Counted from the first letter of the stretch, positions 9,399 through 18,326 are shown. The stretch: 64,000 nucleotides of DNA from an uncultured Clostridia bacterium (GCA_948805675.1 CAQIBN010000006.1:43947-107946); one strand, 5' to 3'. The notes: generated from the sequence alone by a model not told the origin. Made by a program: numbers and translations.

Positions 9399-10965
9399 TC
9401 AATTCAAATTGAAATTAACAAATATTTTTACTTGCTTATCCTTTGTAATTTCAATTCTATGTATTAAATTCATTAGAATCTGCTTATTTGGATTCTTTAA
9501 TTCTAAAAAATCTTTTATCTTTTTTTGTAGTTCCAAAGAATTGTCACTATTTTTTTGAATATCTTTAATAAATTTACTAAGTTCAACAATTTTATCTGTA
9601 TATATTTTTTTATCTATTTCAAGTCCAGACTTAATTTCTATAAACTCATCTTCTGATATTATATTATTAGTTTTATCAATATATATATCTTTTAATGCTA
9701 TACTAATGCTCTCTATTTTTTTACTATATTTAATGATTTCATTATTCAAGTTATTTATTTCATTTATAGTACTCTCCTTATGGTTTCCAATTGCTTCTAA
9801 GTCTTTTTTATTAACATATTTGGTAAAAATATCTTTTAAATAATTTATAACTATTTCATTAAGTCTCTGTTCTTTAAAATAATGCAAACTACAAACAGAA
9901 TTCCTATATCTTATATAGCTAGAACAACAATAATAAATTTCAACTTGATCATCTTTTGTCTTTCTTTTATTAACTCTTCTCCTAACACTCATAGCCCTAC
10001 CACAATCTCCACATACTACTAATCCTTTTAATAAATAATTATATCCTTTTGAATCTCTTTTAATATTATTTTTTTTCATATCTTGAACAATCTTAAAATC
10101 ATCTTTACTTATTATAGGTGGTACACAGTTTTGTGTTATAATCCAATCTTCTTCACTTAATTTTATTTTTTTCTTGCTTTTATAATTTACCTTATCATAT
10201 TTTCTTTGTACTAAATCTCCTATATAAATTGGATTACTTAGAATTTGATTAATTGTAGAAAGTCCCCATAAATATGTTGTAAATGTCTTTTTTATATTTT
10301 TTCCATTATAAATAGATGGTGGACTAATCTTTTCATCTGATAAAGCTCTAGCTATCATAGTGGGACTAATACCATCTAGCCTCATTTTAAAAATTCTCTT
10401 TACAATCTTGCTCGAATATTCATCTATTTCAAATTTACAATTATTTTCTTTTGACCTTTTATAACCGATATGCAACTGTACTTCCCATATAAAGGCCTTG
10501 TTTCATTTTATTTTGTCTTACACTTTTTATTTTTTTAGATGTATCTTTTAAATACCAGTCATTTATAATTGTCTGAAATGGAATCATATCCTCAACACCA
10601 TTTGGATTGAATGTATCAAAATTTTCTAATATTGCTATATATCTAACATTATGCTCTGGAAAAAACCTAAACATATAATTACTTGTTTCTATAAAATCCC
10701 TTCCTAGTCTTGATGTATCTTTTGTTATAACCGTTTTTATATTTCCAGCTTCAATTTCCTTAATCATTCTTTTAAAGTTAGGTCTTTCAAAATTCCCCCC
10801 ACTATATCCATCATCAATGAAAAATTCGCATTCTCCTAAATTATTTTGACTTGCATACTTTTGTATTAAAACCTTTTGATTTATTACACTTTCACTTTCC
10901 CCTTCTTTCTCATCTTCCTTTGATAATCTTATGTATGCTCCTACTTGTCTCTTACATAAATTCAT
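9399..10965 (-). CDS. Large serine recombinase A, interrupted by an in-frame CGG
   Basis: A 521-residue large serine recombinase when the frame is corrected. The resolvase domain holds the catalytic serine in AYIRLSKED, DDGYSGGNF and TKDTSRLGRDF. At codon 167 frame 0 reads TAT CGG TTA TAA and stops. Skipping the C gives TVAYGYKRSKEN, the normal start of the recombinase domain, and the frame runs on through the zinc ribbon (CGDCGRAM) and a coiled coil. Its length then matches recombinase B. A strong AAGGAGG site precedes the ATG, and a sigma-A-like promoter lies upstream. Excision of the element may depend on this frameshift. Confidence 0.87.
10465..10467 (-). other. In-frame CGG / +1 site 2 (recombinase A codon 167)
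   Basis: Frame 0 is GCA TAT CGG TTA TAA. The family frame is GCA TAT (C) GGT TAT AAA, Ala-Tyr-Gly-Tyr-Lys, as in the neighbouring recombinase B (PYGYKK). Confidence 0.8.
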
Positions 10966-11003
10966 TTTTTCCTCCTTGAAAGAAAAAATGCCTATCTAAA
11001 GGC

Positions 11004-11031
11004 ATTATAACGTACAAAACACTTTTGTCAT
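11004..11031 (-). promoter_or_regulatory. Sigma-A-like promoter of the recombinase genes
   Basis: ATGACA (11031-11026) and TATAAT (11009-11004) are separated by 16 bases on the minus strand. A short hairpin (aatgcc / ggcatt, 10988-11006) begins at about the expected transcript start, before the ribosome-binding site of recombinase A. Confidence 0.5.
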
Positions 11032-11036
11032 CCATT

Positions 11037-11150
11037 TTATGGCATTTTTAATTCTAAAAATTTTTTAAATATTTTCAATATTATACTTTTTACATTTTCT
11101 GACTTCTCATCATAAATAATCACAATATTCTCATCTTTATTCATATTCAT
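11037..11150 (-). CDS. 37-residue ORF upstream of the recombinases; possible accessory factor
   Basis: Small, charged protein: an acidic N-terminus with NIVIIYDEKSENV and a basic helix ILKIFKKFLELK. An AGAAAGG site precedes two ATG codons two residues apart. No family is recognised. Its size, position and expression direction would suit a recombination directionality factor, but that is inference only. Confidence 0.5.
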   Translation of the reverse strand: MNMNKDENIVIIYDEKSENVKSIILKIFKKFLELKMP

Positions 11151-11598
11151 TACCTTTCTAAAGTATATTATTCAATTTTATGATTCAAATTTCATTTTAT
11201 TCAAAAATTTTGCTATGTAATCCCAGTTTATATGTTTTTTACTTTCATATTCGTAATCTCCTTCATTTTTTATTAAAAATAAAAACAAAAATAAAGAAGT
11301 CTATAAAATAAGGACTTCCTTATATCTAATAATATAATTATAATTGCTTCTCCTATAAAAACAATAAAGTGTTTTTGAAACGTTTTTTAAAATTATCTTT
11401 TTAACTTATATCTCTTTTTAATTTTCTTAATGCTTTGTTTATATCTGATCTAGTATGTAATACTGCTAATGTACAATATCATTTTCTTTTTTATATATTC
11501 TTTTGTGTATTACCTAAAATTTATACTTATTACTATTATTTTTTCCTTCGCCAAATCACTATACAATATTTTCTAATTCATATCTTTTCATTACTCAC
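11151..11598. other. Intergenic segment inside the element
   Basis: Mostly non-coding. An inverted repeat, gaagtc (11296-11301) with gacttc (11313-11318), followed on the minus strand by a T-rich run, probably terminates the HD / MYG1 operon. A short open frame on the minus strand ending near 11180 (containing HINWDYIAKFLNKMKFE) has no convincing start or ribosome-binding site and may be a relic. Confidence 0.4.
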
Positions 11599-12480
11599 TT
11601 ACAGTTCAAGTTCATCCTTTTCACGCCTATTATACAAAGTATTTTCAGAAATCTGTTCTTTATCTCTTGTTCTTATATCTTTTAAAGACTCTTTAAATAT
11701 TAATTTAACTATTTCTATAGGAGGTTCCTTTTCTTTTTTACGTATTCCACCATTTTTAGTTTTATAATCATGTCTTAAAAACTGCAATGTTTTTGCATTA
11801 TCACCTTGTACGACTTGCTTATTATGATAATTTTCCCTCAACATATAGCCTGCATAAATTTGATTTACTTTTCTTGCCAACTCAATAACTGATTGTTGTT
11901 TAGCTGTTTTTGTTCTTAATAATTCAGGATTCAAGTTATTTTTTAATGAAGTTTTAGATGAAAATCGTGTTCTATCTAAAGCATCTGAATCCTTTAATAT
12001 AGTTGCAATAGTTTTCACCTTTTCAAAATTTTCTGAAATATTCACATCATACTTATAACATAATTCAGCCAATTTTTTTTCATCTATTTTTCTTGGTGTA
12101 CTTTCAATAATAACATGATATGCAATTGCTACTTGAACTATCCCCACCTCACTTTGCATAACTCCATATTGATTATTTTGATTTTTTCTAAAATATTCTC
12201 CAGCAATTTTTGCACTAGATTCGCCATGTTCACCATTATCTCTATCTCTCGTTCTTCCTGAATCATGAAATGCAGCTGAAGCTAATAATATTCTTGTTTG
12301 CTCTTCATCTATATTTTCGCTTTGTGCAATAATTTGTGCTAATAACATTACTTTCTGAATATGACCTATTTTATGTTGATATCCAAGTTCTGGTGTCAAT
12401 TTCCTGTAAAAATCACTTTTTGAAATCTCATTAATCGATTTTGAAAATTGACTATCTCCTTCCAAAAATTTATAATTCAC
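11599..12480 (-). CDS. HD-domain metal-dependent phosphohydrolase
   Basis: A 293-residue protein with an HD-fold pattern: a first His around residue 40 (GHIQKV), the HD pair at 72-73 (AAFHDSGRTRDRD), further His residues in EHGESS and AIAYH, and a late Asp in LKDSDALDRTRF. Such enzymes hydrolyse nucleotide phosphates or cyclic nucleotides; the substrate is not evident. The basic C-terminal 60 residues are not part of the domain. It starts with GTG after GAGGT. It is the last gene of a three-gene operon within the yabG element, 35 bases after the MYG1-like gene. Confidence 0.8.
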   Translation of the reverse strand: MNYKFLEGDSQFSKSINEISKSDFYRKLTPELGYQHKIGHIQKVMLLAQIIAQSENIDEEQTRILLASAAFHDSGRTRDRDNGEHGESSAKIAGEYFRKNQNNQYGVMQSEVGIVQVAIAYHVIIESTPRKIDEKKLAELCYKYDVNISENFEKVKTIATILKDSDALDRTRFSSKTSLKNNLNPELLRTKTAKQQSVIELARKVNQIYAGYMLRENYHNKQVVQGDNAKTLQFLRHDYKTKNGGIRKKEKEPPIEIVKLIFKESLKDIRTRDKEQISENTLYNRREKDELEL

Positions 12481-12515
12481 TTTTTATACCTCATAATCTA
12501 TAATTTTTCCATTTA

Positions 12516-13406
12516 TTATTTGCTTTCATTATATTTTACAATTTTGATTGCACTATCCAATGTTTTTGTGCAACATAGTTTTCCATGAATATCTACATAT
12601 GTTAATTCATTTATTCCTGTTAATTTTATACATGTATCTATGTCTTGAGACTGAACTATCTCATCTTTAAACCTGCATGAATCTATTATTGCTCTAACAT
12701 CATATCCTTCTCTTCGTGACTTACAAATTATGTATTTTATTTTGTTACTGTTAGATAATTTTACAGCTTTTCTATATGGCATCTCATTATCAAATACTAA
12801 ATAACAATCTTGACATTTTTCTATTTCATCTAAAATTATCTCTGTTGCTTCTACTTCTGCTATTGCATGTTTAATATATACTTCCCAGAATTCATCTGCT
12901 AATCTTAATGCATTTATAAATGCTTCACCTTCAGATATATTTTCATTCCATTCAGGATTGCATAATTTTATAAAATCTGGTGATATTTTATTTTCCAAAT
13001 ATTCCATTTGCATATTATCTGTTGCATCAATATATTGTATTAATTCCTTATCCATGTATATAAATGTTTTATCTATATTTCTAACTTTTATCTTTTCTAA
13101 ATATTCTTTTCCAAACTTTTTCCATAGTAAACCAATCGACGAATAATAAATGCCATTTTCCCTTTGTCCATTTCTATTTTTTTGATGATGGTCAAATTCT
13201 CCTAACCCTATATCATAAACTATTTTATTTTTTAAATCCTCATTTCTAATAGTGGCTATTCTTAATAAAACAACTTTGTCAATTATTTTGCTTAGGAATA
13301 TTGTTGATATAACATCATCAATGTGAAATCTACCTGAATGTGTTATACAATTAGCATTGTCAAATTCATCAGTTAGTTGAATATTTTTATATTTAATTAA
13401 ATTCAT
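12516..13406 (-). CDS. MYG1/UPF0160-family putative phosphohydrolase or exonuclease
   Basis: A 296-residue protein with the metal-binding signatures of the MYG1 family, which is related to DHH phosphoesterases: THSGRFHIDDVISTIFL near residue 22, with His23, His28 and an Asp pair, and YDIGLGEFDHHQ near 64. Eukaryotic MYG1 is a 3'-5' RNA exonuclease; bacterial roles are poorly known. A GGAGG site lies before the ATG. It is the middle gene of the operon with an HD phosphohydrolase and a protein of unknown function, which suggests a nucleotide- or RNA-directed activity carried as cargo. Confidence 0.8.
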   Translation of the reverse strand: MNLIKYKNIQLTDEFDNANCITHSGRFHIDDVISTIFLSKIIDKVVLLRIATIRNEDLKNKIVYDIGLGEFDHHQKNRNGQRENGIYYSSIGLLWKKFGKEYLEKIKVRNIDKTFIYMDKELIQYIDATDNMQMEYLENKISPDFIKLCNPEWNENISEGEAFINALRLADEFWEVYIKHAIAEVEATEIILDEIEKCQDCYLVFDNEMPYRKAVKLSNSNKIKYIICKSRREGYDVRAIIDSCRFKDEIVQSQDIDTCIKLTGINELTYVDIHGKLCCTKTLDSAIKIVKYNESK

Positions 13407-13460
13407 ATCTTTTCCTCCAACATTAATTATACAATTATATAAATTTCTTTACAAGATATA

Positions 13461-14558
13461 TTATCTTTCTTCTTCATCTATAATTTTCAATTGAGCTGTT
13501 CTATTTAGAGCCGTATCTTTTTTTACTTTATCCTTATCTATCTTAAACTTTGGAAGAATTGGCGATAAGTCAACATATGATAGTTTTTCTGGCGGAACTG
13601 ACTTCTTACAACAACAATTCTTTACTGGATTCACTCTTCCAGAAATAATATCACTAAATAATATATCCATACCTTCATCAGTTAAAAATTGTTCAATTTT
13701 AATTTCATCGTTTACTCCAACTTCTTCAACTGGAACAAACATTAAACAAGGTGTTGTATCCTTATATTTATTCCAACATTTTATAAAAAAACGTAATATT
13801 TCTTTTCTATCTTCTATTGACATTTTCTTACTTTTTACCAGCCAAATAACTGCTTCTAATGAAGTTCTATAATCTTTATTTGCATAGCCATTCCTTCGCT
13901 CCTCTGGTATACTTTCAAAGTAAACATAGCTTTTTCCACATAGATAATTAAACCATTGTGGAGAATTTGCATATCCTGTTGAATGTATTGGCAATCCATC
14001 AAAAAACCAACCTGTTTTATTATCTATTATATCAGTTGCACCATGTCCTATTGGACTATAAGGATTGTCTGGTTCATATTTTCTATATATAGATTCTATG
14101 TATAATAATTCTTTCTGTTGTTCAATATTTGTAATATTCCCATTTAGTCCACTTATCATTTTCATTTCTATTGATGCACTATTTGCGGCATGATATACAT
14201 ATCCATTTTTCTTGAAATTCTCATATGCATATTGTACTATCTCTTTCCTTCTTTGTCCAATCTCCTTTTTAGGAATTCCTAATTCTCTTGCGATTTTCTC
14301 TTTTAGAAAGTTTATTTGAGCCTCTTTATCTCTTAATAACATATAACTTCCAACGTCCTGTGAACTTCTAAATAATATACAAAATCCAACGAATCTAGAG
14401 AATTCATTCTGTATTTTCTTTACCTCATCATAACTTTTATTTTTTTCTTGAATGCAAAAATGTTGCACTACTGGATTTTTCAACCCATCACAGATTATTT
14501 TACCCATATTATTTATACTATCTTTTTTTCTTACAATTTCTTGATTATCTAATATCAT
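13461..14558 (-). CDS. Unknown protein, first gene of the element's cargo operon
   Basis: A 365-residue soluble protein with no family I recognise. The central part (about 115-220) has conserved-looking blocks GYVYHAANSAS, GATDIIDNKTGWFFDG and STGYANSPQWFNYLCG. A His after an aromatic strand, followed later by a small-residue/aromatic block, is reminiscent of ADP-ribosyltransferase folds, but this is only a resemblance. A cluster VNPVKNCCCKK near 323 is Cys-rich. A GAGG ribosome-binding site precedes the ATG. It is followed after 54 bases by the MYG1-like gene. Confidence 0.7.
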   Translation of the reverse strand: MILDNQEIVRKKDSINNMGKIICDGLKNPVVQHFCIQEKNKSYDEVKKIQNEFSRFVGFCILFRSSQDVGSYMLLRDKEAQINFLKEKIARELGIPKKEIGQRRKEIVQYAYENFKKNGYVYHAANSASIEMKMISGLNGNITNIEQQKELLYIESIYRKYEPDNPYSPIGHGATDIIDNKTGWFFDGLPIHSTGYANSPQWFNYLCGKSYVYFESIPEERRNGYANKDYRTSLEAVIWLVKSKKMSIEDRKEILRFFIKCWNKYKDTTPCLMFVPVEEVGVNDEIKIEQFLTDEGMDILFSDIISGRVNPVKNCCCKKSVPPEKLSYVDLSPILPKFKIDKDKVKKDTALNRTAQLKIIDEEER

Positions 14559-14605
14559 ATTTACCTCTTTTTATTATTTTTACATTTAATAAAATATTTT
14601 TATAA

Positions 14606-14634
14606 AGAGGGTGCCCTAAAATAGGAGACCCTCT
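14606..14634 (-). terminator. Terminator after the phosphotransferase gene
   Basis: The stem agagggt / accctct with an inner pairing lies just after the stop codon. It is followed on the minus strand by TTATAAAAA, and separates this gene from the cargo operon. Confidence 0.6.
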
Positions 14635-14639
14635 ACACA

Positions 14640-15536
14640 TTAATGCAAATTATTCATATATTTCTCTAGCCAATTTGTCATTATGAGTGTCTGTGGATTT
14701 TTCCTTTGTGCACTTTTATCAGCATTAATAATATAAGCATCATCAGAATTTCTAAAATGCTTATCATTTATTGCTCTCCGTACACTTCTTAATGAGTAAT
14801 AAACATCATAAAAAATCCACTTGTTAACCATTTTTTTAGGAAGTGCTCTAATACTCGAGTAACCATCTAAAAATGAATTTACATCTTCAATGTTATAATA
14901 ACAATTAGATTTGAGAATACAAAGCATCTTATAAACATCCAAACTTGGATCACCAATCATAAAATTTTCAAAATCGATTAAATAATATTTATCTTCAGAT
15001 TGGCTAAAGAGCATATTAGCTGGTCTAAAATCTCCATGAACATATGTAAAATGTAAATCTTTAAAGAGCTGTCTACTTTCTCTTTCCACAAAATCAATAC
15101 TATCAAGAAAATCATCTTGATAAGGTGCAAGACTTTGTCTTATTTGCAACATATCTGATAGAATAGTAATAACCCAAGAATCCTCATTATCATAACTACT
15201 AACATTAACATTATGGAAATTTCCCATTAATTGACCAATGTCATACAAACTTTTTCTAGTCAAATGTATTGTATATTCATTTAATGCAACTCCATTGATA
15301 TAGTTTTCCACTATAATGTTCCTTTCTGGACAAACAAACAACACCTTTGGTACATTTATTGAAGTATTGCTCATAATCTGCAATCCTATAATGCATTTTT
15401 CTAATCTCTCCCGACTATTAAAAGTTTTAATAATGTGATTTTTAAATAATCTTACATCATTACTAAAAGAATTAAAACATATCAAATCATTCTTTTTTCT
15501 TAAATAGTCATTAATTAAGTCTAAATAATTTTCCAT
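14640..15536 (-). CDS. Aminoglycoside phosphotransferase (APH)-family protein
   Basis: A 298-residue small-molecule kinase. The catalytic loop VHGDFRPANML holds Asp169, and the metal-binding DFE motif is in YYLIDFENFMIGDPSLDV (Asp188). Such enzymes phosphorylate aminoglycosides, choline or other alcohols; the substrate cannot be assigned. It has its own AAGGAGG ribosome-binding site and terminator. It contains two in-frame CGG codons (15413-15411, Arg42; 14780-14778, Arg253) read as arginine without any frame change, unlike the apparently native genes here. That, with its place in a mobile element, suggests recent acquisition. Confidence 0.8.
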   Translation of the reverse strand: MENYLDLINDYLRKKNDLICFNSFSNDVRLFKNHIIKTFNSRERLEKCIIGLQIMSNTSINVPKVLFVCPERNIIVENYINGVALNEYTIHLTRKSLYDIGQLMGNFHNVNVSSYDNEDSWVITILSDMLQIRQSLAPYQDDFLDSIDFVERESRQLFKDLHFTYVHGDFRPANMLFSQSEDKYYLIDFENFMIGDPSLDVYKMLCILKSNCYYNIEDVNSFLDGYSSIRALPKKMVNKWIFYDVYYSLRSVRRAINDKHFRNSDDAYIINADKSAQRKNPQTLIMTNWLEKYMNNLH

Positions 15537-15848
15537 GTAAATTCCTCCTTAATTTGTGTTTATATCAAAGTTATGTAAACATATTAACATTTTATGTCAA
15601 TTTTGTCAATATTATAATTAAATAATCTGTCTATCTTATTATTATTTATATTAAAATTTTTGACAACATGGCGTTCAATTTTTTGACTACTTGATTTTTC
15701 AATGAATTACAAAAAAGAACTGGTGTCAGTATCAATTCTTGAAAATATAAAATTTATTATTGTATATTATATTAATTATTCCATTAAAACAGTATAATAA
15801 ATAATAGTCATTTCTTCATAAATTATATTTTCTAAAACCTTGTATTTA
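15537..15848. other. Gene-free left end of the element
   Basis: AT-rich sequence between the phosphotransferase gene and the yabG junction. I see no credible gene. The half-site arm for recombination is at its far end (15864-15879). Confidence 0.5.
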
Positions 15849-15879
15849 TCAATAGTTGAATATGTATACAAAAATACAC

Positions 15880-15888
15880 TCTCCATCT
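15880..15888. repeat. Element left attachment core (direct repeat, copy 2)
   Basis: tctccatct, identical to 7837-7845 and in the same codon phase of yabG (A-GAT-GGA-GA). Adjacent bases 15864-15879 form one arm of the predicted attP palindrome. Confidence 0.85.
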
Positions 15889-16193
15889 AAATGCAAAATT
15901 CTACCACTATTAAAAACTCTTCTACTTCTTTTATCACTTTCTATACAATATAAGCATTTTCTTAATCTATTTTCTATTTTATTTTCAAATAATTTTATAT
16001 TTTCCTGTACAATTCTTTTTTCAACTACTTCTAAATCATTAATTGGACTATCTGCCTTTATTCTTACAGTTAATCCTTTTAAAATTGCAAATTCATTTTT
16101 ATCAGTTGTTTTTATAATTCTATCTACAACAAACAAAATATCTTTTCCATATGAAATTCTTCCTACAATATCTCCTTTTTTTATTTTCTTCAA
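15880..16193 (-). CDS. yabG: yabG 5' segment (N-terminal part), separated by the inserted element
   Basis: N-terminal third of YabG: KKGDIVGRISYGKDILFVVDRI, then AILKGLTVRIKADSP and the segment ending SGRILHLDG at the element border. In the unexcised state translation would continue nine codons into element DNA and stop at 15849. It starts with TTG, seven bases after GAGGTGA, and has a sigma-K-like promoter upstream. The 3' segment is at 7320-7836, and precise excision fuses the two in frame. YabG acts late in the mother cell, so excision there need not be inherited by the spore. Confidence 0.92.
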
Positions 16194-16224
16194 GCTAATC
16201 TCACCTCATTTTATTAGGTTATTA

Positions 16225-16253
16225 TATAATATGTCGAATTTTGTAATATGGTT
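16225..16253 (-). promoter_or_regulatory. Sigma-K-like promoter of yabG
   Basis: On the minus strand AACC, a 16-base spacer and CATATTATA match the mother-cell sigma-K pattern (ACM, 16 bases, CATAnnnTA). They lie about 30 bases before the TTG start. B. subtilis yabG is known to be sigma-K dependent. Confidence 0.65.
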
Positions 16254-16428
16254 CATAAATTTTATGAAAAAATATGTTGTATATTATTTCGTTATGTGAT
16301 ATAGTAGATTTGGCTTAAATAAAAGCTTAAATGAATTTAATAATTTTTTAGACTATTTCCTTCTTTATTATTTAGGATCAATGTGTCAAAAATATTAAAT
16401 CTCAAAACTAAGAAGGAGGTATTCTATA

Positions 16429-16596
16429 ATGGCAGATAAAACTTTAGTATGTAAAGACTGTGGTTCTGAGTTTATTTTTACAGAAGGTGAACAAGCATTT
16501 TACCAAGAAAAAGGATTCACAAACGAACCCCAAAGATGTCCAGCTTGTAGAAAAGCTAGAAAAGAACAAAGAAGAAATAATAACAATAATTTCTAA
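16429..16596 (+). CDS. Small zinc-ribbon protein
   Basis: A 55-residue protein: VCKDCGSEFIFTEGEQAFYQEKGF, then QRCPACRKARKEQRR and an Asn-rich tail. The CxxC ... CxxC pairs form a zinc ribbon of a type common in Clostridia (probable zinc-binding domain of about 50 residues); its role is unknown. AGGAGGT lies eight bases before the ATG, and a strong terminator follows, so it is probably a well-expressed single gene. Confidence 0.85.
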   Translation: MADKTLVCKDCGSEFIFTEGEQAFYQEKGFTNEPQRCPACRKARKEQRRNNNNNF

Positions 16597-16628
16597 TTTA
16601 AATATTTAGGATATACAATTCCTAAACT

Positions 16629-16660
16629 AAAAAATCCAGATTGCAAAATCTGGATTTTTT
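16629..16660 (+). terminator. Intrinsic terminator after the zinc-ribbon gene
   Basis: A 14-bp perfect stem (aaaaaatccagatt with complement, loop gcaa) ending in a T-run. Confidence 0.88.
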
Positions 16661-16749
16661 ATAGTTTTAAAATTTTCTTTTACTAAAAACATTTTTCTTC
16701 TAAAAATTTATATTCTAGCAATTCTATTTAATATTTAATTAGTTAGTTT

Positions 16750-17022
16750 TTAATTAACACATAATCTATTTCTTATTAAATCATTTACAATATCTTCAAA
16801 ATTACACATTACTCCATTACTAACTAACTTATCTAATATACTATCAATTTCATTTTCATCTTCTGTTATTTGAGCAATATCGCTTATTTCTTTGCATGGT
16901 AAATTATTTTCTTTTACAACTTCTATTCCATATAATTCATCTTTTGTTTTGTAATACTCAATTTTCTCTGTTACACTATCTCCTTTTTTGTTTATTTCTA
17001 TACATGCATATAAACTTTTCAT
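16750..17022 (-). CDS. Conserved clostridial protein resembling DUF6514
   Basis: A 90-residue soluble protein: a beta strand pair (SLYACIEIN ... EYYKTKDELYGIEVVKENN), then DISQ-type acidic linker and a helical C-terminus with VSNGVMCNFEDIVNDLI. The pattern (YGIEV block followed by a helix ending in a ...DL.R region) recalls the DUF6514 family of unknown function, assigned from memory and not confirmed. The ribosome-binding region (GAAGAAAGGGG) is good. Confidence 0.6.
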   Translation of the reverse strand: MKSLYACIEINKKGDSVTEKIEYYKTKDELYGIEVVKENNLPCKEISDIAQITEDENEIDSILDKLVSNGVMCNFEDIVNDLIRNRLCVN

Positions 17023-17225
17023 TGGTCCTTTTTACCCCTTTCTTCTTCATATTGTGTTGATATTTTACAACATAATATTTCATATTACAACAAGTTTTCA
17101 TCGTCTTATTCTTTGGTTTTTTGACATTTTTCGTCACACTTTTATAATTTATGATACTTATTTACATAAATCCTGTATTAAAAAATGCCAAAAATTTACA
17201 TTTATATTGTAATATTTTCATAAGG

Positions 17226-17462
17226 CTACTTACTTAATTTTGCTCTAAAATCTGCTATTTTTTTGTTTATCTCCATATTTTTATATAATTCTTCTAAAAT
17301 TGCTGTCCTTTTATCATTATATAATATATTCCAAAATCCCTTCCCATATAATTTCATATATACATACATTTTATTTGCTTCATTTGTTAAATCCTTATCA
17401 GAAAAAGATTTTCCAGTTCCCAACAATTTAATTTGTAAAAAAGCTCTCATATAGTTATACAT
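17226..17462 (-). CDS. Hypothetical helical protein
   Basis: A 78-residue, predicted all-helical, basic protein (KSFSDKDLTNEANKMYVYMKLYGKGFWNILYNDK). No family is recognised and the ribosome-binding site is weak. An internal ATG (codon 5) is also possible. It sits alone between divergent genes. Confidence 0.4.
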   Translation of the reverse strand: MYNYMRAFLQIKLLGTGKSFSDKDLTNEANKMYVYMKLYGKGFWNILYNDKRTAILEELYKNMEINKKIADFRAKLSK

Positions 17463-17561
17463 TAAAGAAAATTTTATTCTTGTTCTTTCTAGTAAATTTA
17501 TGTTGACTTGTTTGTGTTTTCTTTATATAATTTTAGTATCAATTCTTTTAGGAGGGATATT

Positions 17562-17741
17562 ATGAAAAAAAATCAGCAATCACTTACAAATAAGAATTTG
17601 TATAAACTTTTTTCTTTATTTAGTAAGAAGTTCCCACAAGAAAAAACTTGTATAGAACTATTACATGATTATATTCATAATCCTAACTCTTCAGTACTAG
17701 AAGAAGAGGTATTAGCAGCTTTAATCAAAATTAAAAAATAG
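17562..17741 (+). CDS. Hypothetical small protein
   Basis: A 59-residue helical protein (NKNLYKLFSLFSKKFPQEKTCIELLHDY ... LEEEVLAALIKIKK). The start is fixed by AGGAGGG seven bases before the ATG. A perfect terminator palindrome overlaps the stop codon, supporting a real single-gene transcript. No family is recognised. Confidence 0.65.
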   Translation: MKKNQQSLTNKNLYKLFSLFSKKFPQEKTCIELLHDYIHNPNSSVLEEEVLAALIKIKK

Positions 17742-17762
17742 AAAGGCATTGCCTTTCTATTT
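17737..17762 (+). terminator. Intrinsic terminator
   Basis: A 13-bp perfect palindrome (aaatagaaaggca and complement) at the end of the 59-residue gene, running into T-rich sequence. Confidence 0.75.
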
Positions 17763-18119
17763 TATTATAATAATATTATATTAGTATTTACAATACTAAT
17801 ATTTAATTTAAAATTTTTTACTATTTAGCATAATTTAAACACTGTATTCCTACAAACCAATAAGAATGTTATCTTGTATCTACTTTGAAAAAGCCAATAT
17901 CATTAATTCTAAGATATTAACTTTTAATTATTTAATTAAAATCATAATTATCATAAAAAACTATAAAAAGTAAAGAATTTTCAGGTAAATTTCCAAAAAC
18001 AACTTATAAATATTGACAAATCTGCATATACTATGTAAAATAGTTATATTATGTATAAAAATAATATTAAGAATTTAAAAATTTTTAGTAATAAATAATA
18101 TTCCTAATATTTATATTTG

Positions 18120-18326
18120 CAATGAAAATGGCGACTTGCTAAAAGTTACTAAAAGAGATTAAAGGTCGTAGCTGAAAGCCTTTATTAGAAGAACATAGCA
18201 AACTAACACATTGGAGCAAATTTTATAAAGTGGAAAAGACTAAATATAGTCTTTTCAAGCCGGGTGGCACCGCGAAAAAGTTATTTCGTCCCAGCATTAT
18301 TTGATAATGCTTGTGGACTTTTTTGT
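18120..18326 (+). promoter_or_regulatory. T-box riboswitch upstream of aspS
   Basis: The T-box core GGGTGGCACCGCG is at 18262-18274. It is followed by CGTCCC and a terminator whose inner stem is agcattat (18293-18300) with ataatgct (18304-18311), GGAC and a T-run. Upstream sequence from about 18120 is the Stem I region. Uncharged tRNA binds the leader and favours the antiterminator, raising aspS expression. I could not place the Asp specifier codon with certainty. Confidence 0.9.

Larger units (their letters stand above)
7837..15879. mobile_element. 8,043-bp serine-recombinase element interrupting yabG (skin-like)
   Basis: The borders are given by the 9-bp direct repeat and by exact restoration of yabG on removal. 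It carries two large serine recombinases at one end, a 37-residue ORF, a three-gene operon (unknown / MYG1-like / HD domain) and an aminoglycoside-phosphotransferase-like gene. All are transcribed in the yabG direction. Joined element ends form a 46-bp near-palindrome: a 16-base arm at 15864-15879, a 14-base centre, and a 16-base arm at 7851-7866, with 12 of 16 arm positions complementary and a central TC. That is the expected shape of attP for a large serine integrase. No phage structural genes are present. Confidence 0.88.

Noticed and set aside
7837..15879. Prophage
   Set aside because: There are no capsid, tail, terminase or lysis genes. Only recombinases and cargo are present.
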